A stretch of DNA of 64,000 nucleotides from Halobaculum litoreum (GTDB taxonomy: Archaea > Halobacteriota > Halobacteria > Halobacteriales > Haloferacaceae): the NCBI RefSeq assembly GCF_030127125.1, contig NZ_CP126156.1:1674001-1738000 (forward strand). The letters are read 5' to 3'. The translations under genes and the position numbers were made by a program. The notes beneath the pieces are model-generated. The model had not been told where the DNA came from. It worked only from the letters and a program-made list of their open reading frames with translations, and ran no database searches. Below, one piece after another: positions 38,423 through 50,645 of this stretch; position 1 is the first letter of the stretch, and each line of letters begins with the position of its first letter.

Positions 38423-39604
38423 CTACTGCAGTTCGCGCTCCTCGATGTAGCCGCGCTTGCAGTCGGGACAGATGTCGCCCGCGCGCATCGAGGAGGCGCC
38501 GACGGGCTCGCGGTTGCCGCAGTCGGGACAGACGTACACGGTCTCGATCCGGTCGGCGGTCGTCGTCAACTCCACCTGCGGACGGCTCGCCCCGTCCGCC
38601 TCGCCCGCCGGCTCGGCGGTCGACCCGTTGTCGGCGGCCGGCGCCGGCCGGCCGGCCGACGGGTCCGCCTCGATGAACTCGACGCCGTCGCCCTCGTCCG
38701 CGGCGGCGTCGCCGTCGACGCGCGGGGTGAGGTTGCCGTCGACCGAGACCGACCCGTCGTCGCCGCCGACCTCGGCGTCGTACCCCTCGTCGTCGCCGCG
38801 CTGTTCGGGCCACGCACCCGGGCCCTCGCCGTCGATGAACTCGGCGTCGTCGCCGCCGGCCGCGCCCGCCTCGTCGGCGCGGTCGGCGTCCGGTACCACG
38901 TCGGTGCGGGCCTCGTTGGCCGCCCGGTCCTCCGGGCTCGGGTCGTCGTCGCCGATGAACTCGACGTCCTCGGCCTCGCCCTCGGCGGGGCTGTGGGCCG
39001 CGTCCGCGTCCGTGTCCGCGTCCGCGGCGGACGCCGTCCCGTCGTCGGGCCACGGGCCGGGCTCGGCGGCCGCTGCCGACTCGTCACCCTTGCGGTTCGC
39101 GTCCGCGTCGGGCCACTCGCCGTGGCCCCGGCCGCCGGCGTCGGCGTCGGCGTCCGCCGCGGTCGCCTCGGGGATCCCCCTCGGCGGTCGCGTCCGCCCC
39201 GCCGATGATCTCGGCGTCCTCCTCGACGCCGGCGACCGCCCCTCCTCGGGGACGTCCGCGGCGGGGTGGTCGAAGTCGTCGTCCCCGGCGACGGCGCCGT
39301 CGGCGTCTGCGTCGGCGGCGACGGCCGTGTCCGCCGCCCCGGTCTCCGTCGGACCGGGATCGGCGCCCACGTCGACTCCGGTCCCGGCCGTTTCGGTCGG
39401 CTCGGTCGGCGTGTCGTCGGGAGCCGCGACTCGGCTCTCGACCGCGGTCACCTCCTTGTTCTCGGAGACGACCCGCGTCTCCCCGCAGCGACGGCACTCC
39501 TTCACCTCCGTGATCGTGACCACGACCTCGTCCCCCCGCTCCTCTCGGTCCCGTTCGGTCCTCGGCTCGGTGAAGTCGTGGCCGAGGAGACATCTGAGTC
39601 CCAT
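38423..39604 (-). CDS. two-ended zinc-ribbon protein with long acidic linker (DUF7093-like), internally frame-broken
   Basis: The protein (about 393 residues) starts MGLRCLLGHDFTEP and has KECRRCGETR near residues 36-45. It ends with a second zinc ribbon, VCPDCGNREPVGASS then ICPDCKRGYIEE. The roughly 300-residue linker is extremely acidic with repeated short motifs such as EWPDAD, PWPDD, AWPEQ, and VEFIGD, AEFIDG, VEFIEA. Between about 39173 and 39240 the frame is shifted: the expected EEGAVAGVEEDAEIIGG is replaced by a basic stretch, and frame returns after a GGGG/CCCCC region at 39170-39180. A TATA-like CTTTTAT near 39628-39636 supports the start. Confidence 0.65.
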   Translation of the reverse strand: MGLRCLLGHDFTEPRTERDREERGDEVVVTITEVKECRRCGETRVVSENKEVTAVESRVAAPDDTPTEPTETAGTGVDVGADPGPTETGAADTAVAADADADGAVAGDDDFDHPAADVPEEGRSPASRRTPRSSAGRTRPPRGIPEATAADADADAGGRGHGEWPDADANRKGDESAAAAEPGPWPDDGTASAADADTDADAAHSPAEGEAEDVEFIGDDDPSPEDRAANEARTDVVPDADRADEAGAAGGDDAEFIDGEGPGAWPEQRGDDEGYDAEVGGDDGSVSVDGNLTPRVDGDAAADEGDGVEFIEADPSAGRPAPAADNGSTAEPAGEADGASRPQVELTTTADRIETVYVCPDCGNREPVGASSMRAGDICPDCKRGYIEERELQ

Positions 39605-39709
39605 TGTGCCTACGAATCGGCGTAGGCCATAAAAGCGTTCGCTCGCGTCCGACGCCTGGCACGCGTCGGCGCCGGTACACGTAAGCCGTCGCCGGGCGAG
39701 CGCCGATAC

Positions 39710-40009
39710 ATGAGGGTGCCGCCGGAGTTCCGCGACCGGGACGACACCGAGGTGGCGGTTCTCGACGCGCTCGTGGCGCGCGCCGACGACGGGATGACGG
39801 TGCTGGAGCTGCGCGCCGGGGTCGACGCGACCATCGACGAGGTGGAGTCGGCGCTGTCCGCGCTGAAGGCCGCCGGACTCATCGACGTGGAGGAGGCGAA
39901 CGGCCGGGTCCGCATCTACCCCGACGAGCGCGTCGTCCCGGAGCACGGCGAGGCGTTCGACGACGACCCGGGACTGTTGGACGTCATCCGCCGGAGGCTG
40001 GGACTGTAG
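39710..40009 (+). CDS. winged-helix protein (DUF6432-like)
   Basis: This 99-residue protein is a single winged helix-turn-helix: AVLDALVARADDGMTVLELRAGVDATIDEVESALSALK, then a wing VEEANGRVRIYPDER and a C-terminal helix DVIRRRLGL. It is probably a small DNA-binding regulator with no effector domain. It is divergent from the zinc-ribbon protein, with 105 bases between. The ATG at 39710 gives MRVPPEFRDRDDTE. Confidence 0.7.
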   Translation: MRVPPEFRDRDDTEVAVLDALVARADDGMTVLELRAGVDATIDEVESALSALKAAGLIDVEEANGRVRIYPDERVVPEHGEAFDDDPGLLDVIRRRLGL

Positions 40010-40076
40010 CGGGCCTCGTCGCGGGGGTGCCGTCCCTTCCGGTCCCCTTTTGCCGCCCGCGGGCCTGCGTGAAGGT

Positions 40077-41180
40077 ATGAGTCTCGTCGCCGACGTCCAC
40101 GCCGACCACGGCGCGACGTTCACCGACCGCGGCGGCCGCGAGGTCGTCGCCGACTACGGCCGCCCCGACGCCGCCGCCCGCGCCGTCCGCAACGGCGTCG
40201 GCGTGATCGAGATGGGGTACGGCGTCGTCGTCGTCGCGGGCGACGACCGCGTCGAGTTCGTCGACAACGCCGTCTCCAACCGCGTGCCGAGCGCCGACGG
40301 CGAGGGGTGTTACGCCCTCCTGCTCGACCCCCAAGGAGCGATCGAGACGGAGCTGTTCGTGTACAACGCCGGCGAGCGTCTCCTGCTGTTCACGCCGCCG
40401 GACCGCGCCGGGCCGCTCGTCGACGACTGGGAGGACAAGGTCTTCATCGACGACGTGGAGCTTCGGGACGCCAGCGCCGACTTCGGCGTGTTCGGCGTCC
40501 ACGGGCCGACCTCGACCGAGAAGATCGCGTCCGTGCTCAACGGGGCGGGCTCCCCGGAACCGGAACTCAGCTTCGTCCGCGGCCGGATGGACGACGTCGG
40601 CGTCACCGTGATCGCGAGCGACAACCCCACCGGCGAGGAGGGGTACGAGGTCGTCTGCGCGGCCGAGGAGGCCGCGCACGTGTTCGACACGCTCCTCACC
40701 CGCGGGCTGAACGCGGCCCCGTTCGGCTACGCGACGTGGGACACGCTCACCGCCGAGGCGGGGACGCCGCAGTTCGACGCCGAACTCCGGGGGCGCCTCC
40801 CCAACGTCGCGGGGGTTCGCTCCGCGGTCGACTTCGAGAAGGGCTGTTTCGTCGGCCAGGAGGTCGTCTCGAAGGTGGAGAACCGCGGGCGCCCGAGCAA
40901 GCGGCTCGTCGGCCTCCGGCCCGACGCGCTCCCCGGCCCGGGCGCGGCGGTGTTCGACGGCGACGCGTCCGTGGGCGAGGTGACCCGAGCCGTCGACTCC
41001 CCGAGCGTCGGCGGCCCCATCGCGCTCGCGTACCTCGACTTCGACGCCGACGGTAGCGACCTGACGGTTCGCGTCGACGGCGACGAGGTCGCCGCCGAGC
41101 GCGCCGACCTGCCGTTCGTCGACGGGAGCGCGCGGTCGCTTCGGCTGCCGACGTACCCCGAGGCCGCCGAACAGGCGTAA
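40077..41180 (+). CDS. YgfZ/GcvT-like aminomethyltransferase-family protein
   Basis: This 367-residue protein has the folate-binding fold of GcvT and YgfZ. The diagnostic motif KGCFVGQEVVSK lies at about residues 259-270, preceded by TLTAEAGTPQFDAELRGRLP. Archaeal members of this group are thought to take part in Fe-S cluster maintenance or in one-carbon metabolism, rather than glycine cleavage. The start at 40077 gives MSLVADVHADHGATF. It is convergent with the geranylgeranyl reductase gene, with a repeat-like element between. Confidence 0.85.
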   Translation: MSLVADVHADHGATFTDRGGREVVADYGRPDAAARAVRNGVGVIEMGYGVVVVAGDDRVEFVDNAVSNRVPSADGEGCYALLLDPQGAIETELFVYNAGERLLLFTPPDRAGPLVDDWEDKVFIDDVELRDASADFGVFGVHGPTSTEKIASVLNGAGSPEPELSFVRGRMDDVGVTVIASDNPTGEEGYEVVCAAEEAAHVFDTLLTRGLNAAPFGYATWDTLTAEAGTPQFDAELRGRLPNVAGVRSAVDFEKGCFVGQEVVSKVENRGRPSKRLVGLRPDALPGPGAAVFDGDASVGEVTRAVDSPSVGGPIALAYLDFDADGSDLTVRVDGDEVAAERADLPFVDGSARSLRLPTYPEAAEQA

Positions 41181-41264
41181 CACGGGAAATCCGCACGCGA
41201 CGGCCCCCGACTCCTCCCGACGGTACAGGCGGGCGTCCGGCCGCGACGCTCGACGGACCTCCCG

Positions 41265-41362
41265 TTGGGTGGGACTGGAAGGGGCCGCCGTTGTCGACGA
41301 CGGCGCGGAGCGGTGAGCACCGCAGACGAGTGAGCGAAGCGAACGAGTCGAGGAGCGCGCCG
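41265..41362. repeat. candidate haloarchaeal dispersed intergenic element
   Basis: The gap 41181-41459 contains GGGTGGGACTGGAAGGGGCC at 41267-41286, a GCGGTG/CACCGC hairpin and GAGTGAGCGAAGCGAACGAG at 41329-41348. I recall such GGGACTGAAAGG- and GAGCGAAGCGA-type strings as common non-coding repeats in haloarchaeal genomes. There is only one copy in this window, so the repeat nature is inferred from memory, not shown here. Confidence 0.35.
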
Positions 41363-41459
41363 CCCGCACCGAGTCGACGCCGGCGGGGGCTTCCGCGGTC
41401 GTTGTCACGGTAGCGGTGATCGACGCGGAACCGACGAGGTCGAACGCGTCGACGGCCGA

Positions 41460-42539
41460 TTACGAGAACAGCTTCTTCAGGTGCTCCCGGGAGAAGAACG
41501 AACTCGGCTCGTCCATGTGGACACCGATCTCGCCCGAGAGCGCCCACAGCCCCGCGCGCTGCACCGGCTCCGGGAGCGAGTACGCCCGCCGGATCCAGTG
41601 GCCGAACCGGATCTCGCGGCTCAACTCCTCGCGCCACCCCTCCTCGTAGCGCGGGAGGGTGTTCGGGTCCTGCGGGTCGATCACGTCGGCGGCGACGTCG
41701 GCCGCGCGCATCCCGTAGAGGATGCCGCCGCCGGTGAACGGCTTCGTCTGTGCCGCGGCGTCGCCGAGCAGGAACCCCCGCGTCGCGGTCGTCCGCTCGG
41801 GCGGGCCGATCGGGATGGCGCCCGAGCAGAAGCGGTCCGTCTCCACGTCGTACTCGTCGGTGAGGCGGTCGAACAGGTCGTTCACCTCGTGCCCCGGCGG
41901 CGCCGCGAGCCCGTACTCGACGCCGGCGTCGCCGCGCGGGATGCGCCACGCGAAGAAGCGGGGGGCGGTGAGGTGGACGTCGACGTAGTCGCCGTGGTCG
42001 GCCTCGTCGTCGAACGCGAGCACGCCGTGCAGTTTCTCGGCCGGTTCGGGGAGGTCGAGTTGCCGCCGGACGCGCGAGACCGGCCCGTCGGCGCCGGCGA
42101 CCATCCGCGCCTCGAACGTCTCCTCGTCGCCGCCGACGCTGGCGGTCACCTCGACGTAGCCCGGTCGCTCCTCGACCGCGGTGACGGTGTGGCCCTCGCG
42201 CACGTCGGCGCCGGCGTCGCGGGCGGCGGTCGCGAGCGTGCGGTCCAACTCGACGCGGTCGATAACGTTGGAGATCTCCTCGCGCTTGTAGAAGCGCCGC
42301 GACGGGGAGGCGGCGCCGCCGACGTGGAAGTCCGCGCCGTACACGCGGTTCTGGAGGAGGCGCTCCTTCGCGTCCGCGGGGACGTACTCCCAGACGTCCG
42401 TCGAGACGTGCCCCGAGCAGGCGAGGGGCTCGCCGACCTCGCCTTTCTCCAGCGCGAGCACGTCGTAGTGGGCCTCGGCGGCCCGCCGGGCGAAGCGCGC
42501 GCCCGCCGGACCGACGCCGACCACGACGAAGTCGTACAT
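41460..42539 (-). CDS. geranylgeranyl reductase family protein
   Basis: This 359-residue flavoprotein has the FAD-binding GVGPAGARFARRAAEAHYDV at residues 8-27, then CSGHVST and the GDAAAQTKPFTGGGILYGM motif near 275-293. These enzymes saturate the geranylgeranyl chains of archaeal lipids (archaetidic acid or menaquinone). The C-terminal GLWALSGEIGVHMDEPSSFF is typical of the haloarchaeal members. A palindromic TATA box at 42561-42572 lies 27 nt upstream of the ATG. Confidence 0.92.
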   Translation of the reverse strand: MYDFVVVGVGPAGARFARRAAEAHYDVLALEKGEVGEPLACSGHVSTDVWEYVPADAKERLLQNRVYGADFHVGGAASPSRRFYKREEISNVIDRVELDRTLATAARDAGADVREGHTVTAVEERPGYVEVTASVGGDEETFEARMVAGADGPVSRVRRQLDLPEPAEKLHGVLAFDDEADHGDYVDVHLTAPRFFAWRIPRGDAGVEYGLAAPPGHEVNDLFDRLTDEYDVETDRFCSGAIPIGPPERTTATRGFLLGDAAAQTKPFTGGGILYGMRAADVAADVIDPQDPNTLPRYEEGWREELSREIRFGHWIRRAYSLPEPVQRAGLWALSGEIGVHMDEPSSFFSREHLKKLFS

Positions 42540-42560
42540 ACCCGCTGGTTCGTGCGGACG

Positions 42561-42572
42561 GAGATATATCTC
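42561..42572 (-). promoter_or_regulatory. palindromic TATA box of the geranylgeranyl reductase gene
   Basis: GAGATATATCTC is a perfect 12-base palindrome whose centre is about 27 nt upstream of the ATG at 42539. The box is symmetric, so it could start transcription both ways, but the plus side has no gene nearby. Confidence 0.6.
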
Positions 42573-42695
42573 GTGGGTCGTCGCGGGCTGACAGGTGGCC
42601 GAATCCGGCACGCGGCGGGCGGCCACACACCCGCGGGACGCCGCGCGGTAGCTGGCTACGTCACGGGGCGTCTGGTCCCGGCTTGCGTGATGAGC

Positions 42696-43697
42696 TTACG
42701 GGAGGACGACGAGCCCACGCGCGGTCTGTTCGCGGGCGCGGTCGGGCCACGCCACCGACACCTCGGTCCACGAGTCGCCCGCGTCGCCCGTCCGGAACAG
42801 CCCCCGGTTCGACAGGGCGTAGAACGCTCCGGCCGCACCGGCCGCGAGCACCGGCCGCGTCACCCCCTCGCCCAGCGGGAGCCCCCGGTCGTCGAGCCGC
42901 TCCCAGTCGTCGTCGCCGGTGCGCCGGTACACGTACGTCTCGGCCCGCTCGGCGGTGTGGGCTTCGAACGCACCCCGTGCGGCCGACACCAGCACGGTCT
43001 CCGGGTCGCCGGCGTCGACGGCGACGCTCCAGCAGTACGTGCGATCGAGCCCCGCTTGCGGGTGGGTCCACGTCTCGCCGCCGTCGTTCGTCTCGGCGTA
43101 GCCGTCCCCTGCGGCACACCACGCACGGTCGGGGGCGTCCGGGTGCGTCGCCATCGCGTGGGTGTCGCGCCGGGAGTCGGGCACGCGATCTTCCCACGTC
43201 GTGCCGGCGTCGCGGGTGGAGACGAGCGCCCCCGCCTCGACGGCGACGTACAGGTGGTCCGGATCCGCCGGGTCGGGTTCGATCCACCGGACGTGGTGGG
43301 TGTGCGGACGGGGCGGGAACGCCCACCCGTCGCTGGAGGGGAGGTCGTTCAGGCCGTCGCAGTGGGTCCACGTCTCGCCGCCGTCGTCCGACCGGTAGAC
43401 GCGTGACGGCTCTGTCCCGGCCCAGATCCGGTCCGGGGCGTTCGGAGCGACGCGCACGGCCGTCACCGCGTCCTGCTCGATCGCCTGCGCGCCGGCGCGC
43501 TCGAACGACGCGCCGCCGTCGGTCGACCGCCACAGCCCCGACCCGAACGTGCCGACGAACACGCGGTCGGACGCCTCGGGGTGGACGGCGACACACTCCA
43601 GCGAGCGACCGTCGAGCGACGCCGCCGCGGTCGTTTCGGCACCGTCGGCGTCGACGACGACGAAGTGGTCCCGCATCGCGGCGTACACGGTGGTCAT
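42696..43697 (-). CDS. Asp-box (BNR) repeat protein, sialidase-like propeller
   Basis: This 333-residue protein has at least five Asp-box signatures: WRSTDGGASF, YRSDDGGETWTH, VSTRDAGTTWED, ETNDGGETWTH and FRTGDAGDSWTE. They are spaced as in a beta-propeller, with histidine- and tryptophan-rich strands between (HTHHVRWIEPDP). No signal peptide and no sialidase catalytic residues are obvious, so a binding or assembly role is as likely as catalysis. A TATA-like CTTTTGACA on the minus strand near 43720-43730 supports the ATG at 43697. It lies downstream of uvrA with its own promoter. Confidence 0.8.
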   Translation of the reverse strand: MTTVYAAMRDHFVVVDADGAETTAAASLDGRSLECVAVHPEASDRVFVGTFGSGLWRSTDGGASFERAGAQAIEQDAVTAVRVAPNAPDRIWAGTEPSRVYRSDDGGETWTHCDGLNDLPSSDGWAFPPRPHTHHVRWIEPDPADPDHLYVAVEAGALVSTRDAGTTWEDRVPDSRRDTHAMATHPDAPDRAWCAAGDGYAETNDGGETWTHPQAGLDRTYCWSVAVDAGDPETVLVSAARGAFEAHTAERAETYVYRRTGDDDWERLDDRGLPLGEGVTRPVLAAGAAGAFYALSNRGLFRTGDAGDSWTEVSVAWPDRAREQTARGLVVLP

Positions 43698-43760
43698 AGC
43701 CTTCCGTTCGCGCCGAACTGTCAAAAGTCGGGTGCGTGCGCCGAGCGCGTCGCCGCCGCG

Positions 43761-46759
<2,999 letters not shown>

Positions 46760-46760
<1 letters not shown>

Positions 46761-46816
46761 TACGCGTCACCCCGTTCGGGGGCGACTACTCGGTGACGCA
46801 CGGCTCCTCCAGTCAT
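46760..46816 (-). CDS. 18-codon leader open frame before uvrA
   Basis: An ATG at 46816 opens [18 protein letters not shown] and stops with TAG at 46762-46760, sharing one base with the uvrA GTG. The ATG is about 30 nt from a minus-strand TATA-like GTTAAGT (46841-46847), which fits a leaderless message starting here. The peptide is not acidic and matches nothing I know. It may regulate or couple uvrA translation; alternatively it is simply the 5' leader. Confidence 0.4.
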
Positions 46817-46840
46817 TGTGACGTGCCAAGGTTCGGAGCC

Positions 46841-46847
46841 ACTTAAC
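46841..46847 (-). promoter_or_regulatory. promoter of uvrA and its leader frame (TATA-like)
   Basis: GTTAAGT on the minus strand lies 28-30 nt upstream of the leader ATG at 46816 and about 85 nt upstream of the uvrA GTG. The gap 46848-46999 shows nothing else of note. Confidence 0.45.
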
Positions 46848-46999
46848 GGGCGCGTCATCGGACCCACGCGCCGCTCGCGAGGGTTCAAGTACCGAGGCGA
46901 GACCAACCGGCGCGTGACCTGAATGCGACCGTCGGGGGCCTGCGCGGGCGTGCGGTCGACCCCCGGCGAACCACAGCGACCGGACGCGACGACCGCCTG

Positions 47000-47320
47000 T
47001 CAGCCCACCACGCCGCGGACGAGGCCGCCGACCGCGCCGCCGACGAGCGCGACGCCGACGGCGACGCCGAGCGGCTGCGTCATCTCCAGCGCGACCGGGA
47101 GGGCGTCGGGACCGGTCAGGAGGAGCCCCCGCGGCGACCACGAGCGCGAGGGCCCCGAAGGCCACGCCGGCGGCGAGCCCCGGCCCGTCGTCCGTTGGGG
47201 GAGCGCGACGAGCGCCGCGCCCGCGACGAGGCCGAGCCAGTGGACCGACGCGATCCCGAGCCCCGCGAGCGCCGCCAGCGCCGTCGCGCTCCAGCGCGTG
47301 ACGCGGTCGCTCCGGGTCAC
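47000..47320 (-). CDS. small membrane protein, internally frame-broken, coupled to the acylase gene
   Basis: This 106-codon frame has a hydrophobic N-terminus (WSATALAALAGLGIASVHWL) and a hydrophobic C-terminus (PLGVAVGVALVGGAVGG). In the middle it runs through a polar nonsense stretch. Reading the other frame there gives TDDGPGLAAGVAFGALALVV, a clear membrane segment. Frame breaks at the GGGGG run 47197-47201 and the CCCCC run 47128-47132 therefore appear to compensate each other. The GTG at 47320 overlaps the stop of the acylase gene (GTGA). Probably three or four membrane spans; function unknown. Confidence 0.55.
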   Translation of the reverse strand: MTRSDRVTRWSATALAALAGLGIASVHWLGLVAGAALVALPQRTTGRGSPPAWPSGPSRSWSPRGLLLTGPDALPVALEMTQPLGVAVGVALVGGAVGGLVRGVVG

Positions 47321-49757
47321 TCGCCGTCACCTCCGGCGAACCGCACCGCGAGGTCGCCGCGCATCGCCCGGTCCATCGGCTTGAACTCCCCGTTCGCCCA
47401 CGCCGCCAGCTGGTCGTCGTACGACTCGGCGTAGGGGTTGCCGTCGTTGCCGCCGGGGAGGATGCACCGCGAGGTCGACCCGTCCTGCGGACAGACCTGT
47501 CGCCAGCTACTCCCGGCGCCGTCATCGACGCGGACGTTGAACAGCGTCGCCGCCGAGCCGTCGGTCGGGTAGCGCGGGTAGTTGAGGAACGACTGGTCGA
47601 ACGGGTGGTCGATCCGCGTCCGGTTGTAGTCGCGGTACAGCTCCCACCCCTCGGCGTCGATCCGCTCGCGGGCGTTCTGGAAGGCGTCCGCCGCGGCGAC
47701 GGCGCGGCCGCCCTCGAACCACTCGTCGCCGAGCGTCGCCAGCACCCACTGCGTGGGCGCGTAGTCCGCCGGGTCGCGCCGGTCGTCGAGCGCGCCGAGC
47801 GCGTCCGCGACGAACCGGGCCTCGTAGGCGTCGAGGAAGTGGACGAACAGCAGCGGCGCGCGGGCGCCGCGCTCGGCTTCGCCGTCCCAGTCGAGGACGG
47901 TGTCGAGGTCGTCGCGGGCGTCGCCGGACAGCCCGACCGCGCCGCCTCCAGCACCGGCCGGAAGCGCGCCAGCCGCCCGTCGTGCACGTCGCGCTGGAGG
48001 TCGCGCAGGTCCGCCGCCGTCACGTCGCCGCGGTCGACGAGCGCGTCGAGGCGGTCCCACAGCCGGATCCCGCGGAACGGCTCGCTGTAGTCCTCCGCGA
48101 GGTAGTACGGGTAGTCGGCGTCGTCGACGACCCGTTGGTTCGCGGTGCCGACGAACGCCGGGTCGTCGTCGTGGGGCATCTCCGCGTACGGGATGAACCC
48201 CTCCCACGACGACTCGCCGAACGGCGTGTAGCCGGCCCACTCGCCCTCGCGGGCGGAGCCGTCGAACACGCGCGTCCCGGGCACCGCTTCGCCGTCCGTC
48301 CGGCGGATCGGCACCCTCCCCGTGACGCGATACCGGACCGAGCCGTCGCGCCCGGCGTACACGAAACACTGCGTCGGCTCGTCGAAGTCGCGGAGCGCCT
48401 CGTCCACGTCGTCGCCGCCGCGCGAGCGGTTCAACGCGAGGATGGCGTTCGTCGTCCGCGTCGCCGACAGGCCGGTCCACGCGACGCCGAGTTCGGAGCG
48501 GAACTCGTCGCCGCCCGCCCCCGCGCGCAACACCGCGCCGTGGGCGGACTTCTTCACCGTCACCTCCTCGTCGGGCGCGTCCGCCACCTCGATGGTGTGC
48601 GGTTCGACGTCGAACGAGCGCCAGCGGTCGCCGTAGCGGTACTCGGTCCCGTCGGCGCGCGTCTCGTACTCGTAGAAGTCGATCACGTCGCAGCCGGCGT
48701 TGGTGAACCCCCACGCGCCGCGGTCGTTCTCCCCGATGACGACGAACGGGACGCCCGGGAAGGTGACCCCCCGAACCCGGTAGTCGGGGTGGCGCAACAC
48801 CTCCTCGTACCACACCGGCGGGGCCATCAGCGTCAGGTGCGGGTCGTTCGCCATCATCGGGTCGCCGCTGTCGGTGTGGTCGCCGGCGACGGCCCAGGAG
48901 TTCGACCCGACCCACGCCGGCGGCTCGTTGCCGGCGAGCCAGCCGTCCAGCGACGGGTCGGTCGCCAGCGCCGCGCGCGAGGAGCCGTCGCCCCCGTCCG
49001 CCGGCGGCCGGGCGGCCGCCCCCGAGGGGACGGCCCAGTCGTCGGTCGCGTCGGTGTGGCCGAGGATCGCCGCGTCGTGGTCGAGGCGGTCCGGCAGGAG
49101 CGTCGCCGCCGCCTCCGCACCCAGTTCCGCGCGGAGGGTCTCCTTGCGGAGCGTTCGGAAACTCCCGGTGAGCGCCCACGCGATCTGTTTCTCGGCGAGC
49201 ATCACGTCGGCCGGCGTCCACGGCGCGGGCTCGTAGTCGAGCAGTTCGAACTCGACCGGGAGCGGGAGGTCGTCGCGGGCACGGTTCACGCCCTCGCAGT
49301 ACGCCTCCACGAGCGGCGCCGCCTCCGTGTCGGCGACGAGGTCCCACGTCGCGTCGGCCGCGCCGGCGAAGTCCATGCCGACGTGGAAGCGGTCGGAGTC
49401 GAGCGTCGCAGTCCCGACGACCGCCGAGAGTTCGCCGCGCATCTGGCGGCGCTGCAGGTCCATCTGGAACAGCCGGTCGGCGCCGTGTGCGTACCCCACC
49501 GCGAAACACAGCGCGGCCTCGTCGTCGCTCTCGACCCGGGGCACGCCCGCGTCGTCGTACCGGAGGGTCGCCGCGCCGTGCTCGCTGGGCACCCGTACCG
49601 GCGGGTCGTCGGCCGCGGCGTCCCACGCCCCGCCAGACAGCGGCGCGAACGCGGAGAGGTAGCCACGGACCGGCCCGAGGGCGCCGCCGGCGAGCGCCCC
49701 GCCGCCGACCGCCGCGAGCAGCGCCCGTCGCGTGAGATCGCCTGAACGTTCGGTCAC
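47317..49757 (-). pseudogene. penicillin acylase-family amidase (Tat-exported), frameshifted
   Basis: Restored, this is a protein of about 812 residues of the Ntn-hydrolase penicillin/cephalosporin acylase family. A twin-arginine signal (LTRRALLAAVGGGALAGG) is at the start, the beta-chain N-terminal nucleophile is in WVGSNSWAV (Ser285), and TNAGCDVIDFYEYE and PTQCFVY blocks follow. The frame breaks within about 47936-47950; the C-terminal part (GDARDDLDTVLDWDGEAER and onward to FAGGDGE) is in another frame and ends at 47317. The missing single base suggests a sequencing error. It would act outside the cell on amides, perhaps acyl-homoserine lactones or peptides. Confidence 0.75.
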
Positions 49758-49847
49758 AGCCGACGACGGGAGGCGCGTCGCATAAGTGCTCAGGTGTGGC
49801 CCGCTCGGAAAGATTCATAATCATGGGGGTGTTTGTCACGGGTGTCA

Positions 49848-50021
49848 ATGGCAGACACGAAGCGCGGACGTGAACGTCAGGGCCGGAAGAAGCGCGAGCA
49901 ACTGGAGACCGAACTCGCCGAACGGGAGATCGAGACGCTCGACGACGACACACTCCCGGAGTATCCGCCCGACGACACGGGGTCCGACCTCCTGTCCGCG
50001 CCGCCGCAAGAGGCCGAGTAA
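49848..50021 (+). CDS. small charged hypothetical protein
   Basis: This 57-residue protein begins with a very basic helix (ADTKRGRERQGRKKREQLETELAEREIE) and ends with an acidic, proline-rich tail (DDTLPEYPPDDTGSD). The basic helix could bind nucleic acid or a protein partner. A TATA-like GATTCATAA at 49812-49820 lies about 30 nt upstream of the ATG, so it probably has a leaderless transcript. I recognise no named family. Confidence 0.6.
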   Translation: MADTKRGRERQGRKKREQLETELAEREIETLDDDTLPEYPPDDTGSDLLSAPPQEAE

Positions 50022-50076
50022 CGCACAGCGGCGCGAAGAGCCGTCTTTTTGCCGGCCCGGAGCAAACCGGCCGACG

Positions 50077-50496
50077 ATGACCGAACGTGCGACGTACGCG
50101 ACCGTCTACGTCGGCGCACAGCTGGCGCCCGACGGCGCGACGTTAGACCTCGAGTGGGCCGACGACGTCGGCGACCGCACCGACGGACACGAGTTCGAGG
50201 TGTCGACCGCCGACGCCCGGGAGGCGTACCTCGAGATCCAGGCGTTCGACGTCGCCGAGTACGGCCACCAGATCCTCGTGAACGACGAGCCGCTCACCGG
50301 CTTCGACATCCCCCCGAACGACGGCTGGCAGCTGTGGACCGACACCGTCTCCGGCACCGAACTCGTGGAGGGGACGAACACCCTCGCGGTCGCTCGCGAC
50401 ACCGACACCGACGACGCGTTCGCGATCGGCACCGTCCGCGTCCACTGGAAGGAGCCCGCGGGCGGGTTCGCGGCGAAGGATCCCGTCGAGGAGTAG
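50077..50496 (+). CDS. beta-rich hypothetical protein (DUF7383-like)
   Basis: This 139-residue acidic protein is predicted to be all-beta: YATVYVGAQLAPDGATLDLEW, EVSTADAREAYLEIQAFDVAEYGH, ILVNDEPLTGFDIPP and DTVSGTELVEGTNTLAVARD. The fold is like a carbohydrate-binding or jelly-roll domain. No signal peptide is visible, so it is probably cytoplasmic. A TCTTTTT stretch at 50044-50050 could be its TATA box, about 30 nt upstream of the ATG. Confidence 0.65.
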   Translation: MTERATYATVYVGAQLAPDGATLDLEWADDVGDRTDGHEFEVSTADAREAYLEIQAFDVAEYGHQILVNDEPLTGFDIPPNDGWQLWTDTVSGTELVEGTNTLAVARDTDTDDAFAIGTVRVHWKEPAGGFAAKDPVEE

Positions 50497-50645
50497 CATA
50501 TAAACACGGCATTCTGTTCGAACTCCGAGGACACGGTGGTCGTGTAGTTTGTCACCGATTGTCACCCTGCAACGGACCGCAGTCTTGCGGTTTTCGGTGT
50601 CCGTCGGTCCGCGACCCGGACGGACCGCTACCCCATCGAACCCGA

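Noticed and set aside
41181-41459. CRISPR or mobile element in this gap
   Set aside because: No regular repeat-spacer pattern, no inverted terminal repeats and no transposase; only the single repeat-like block is present.
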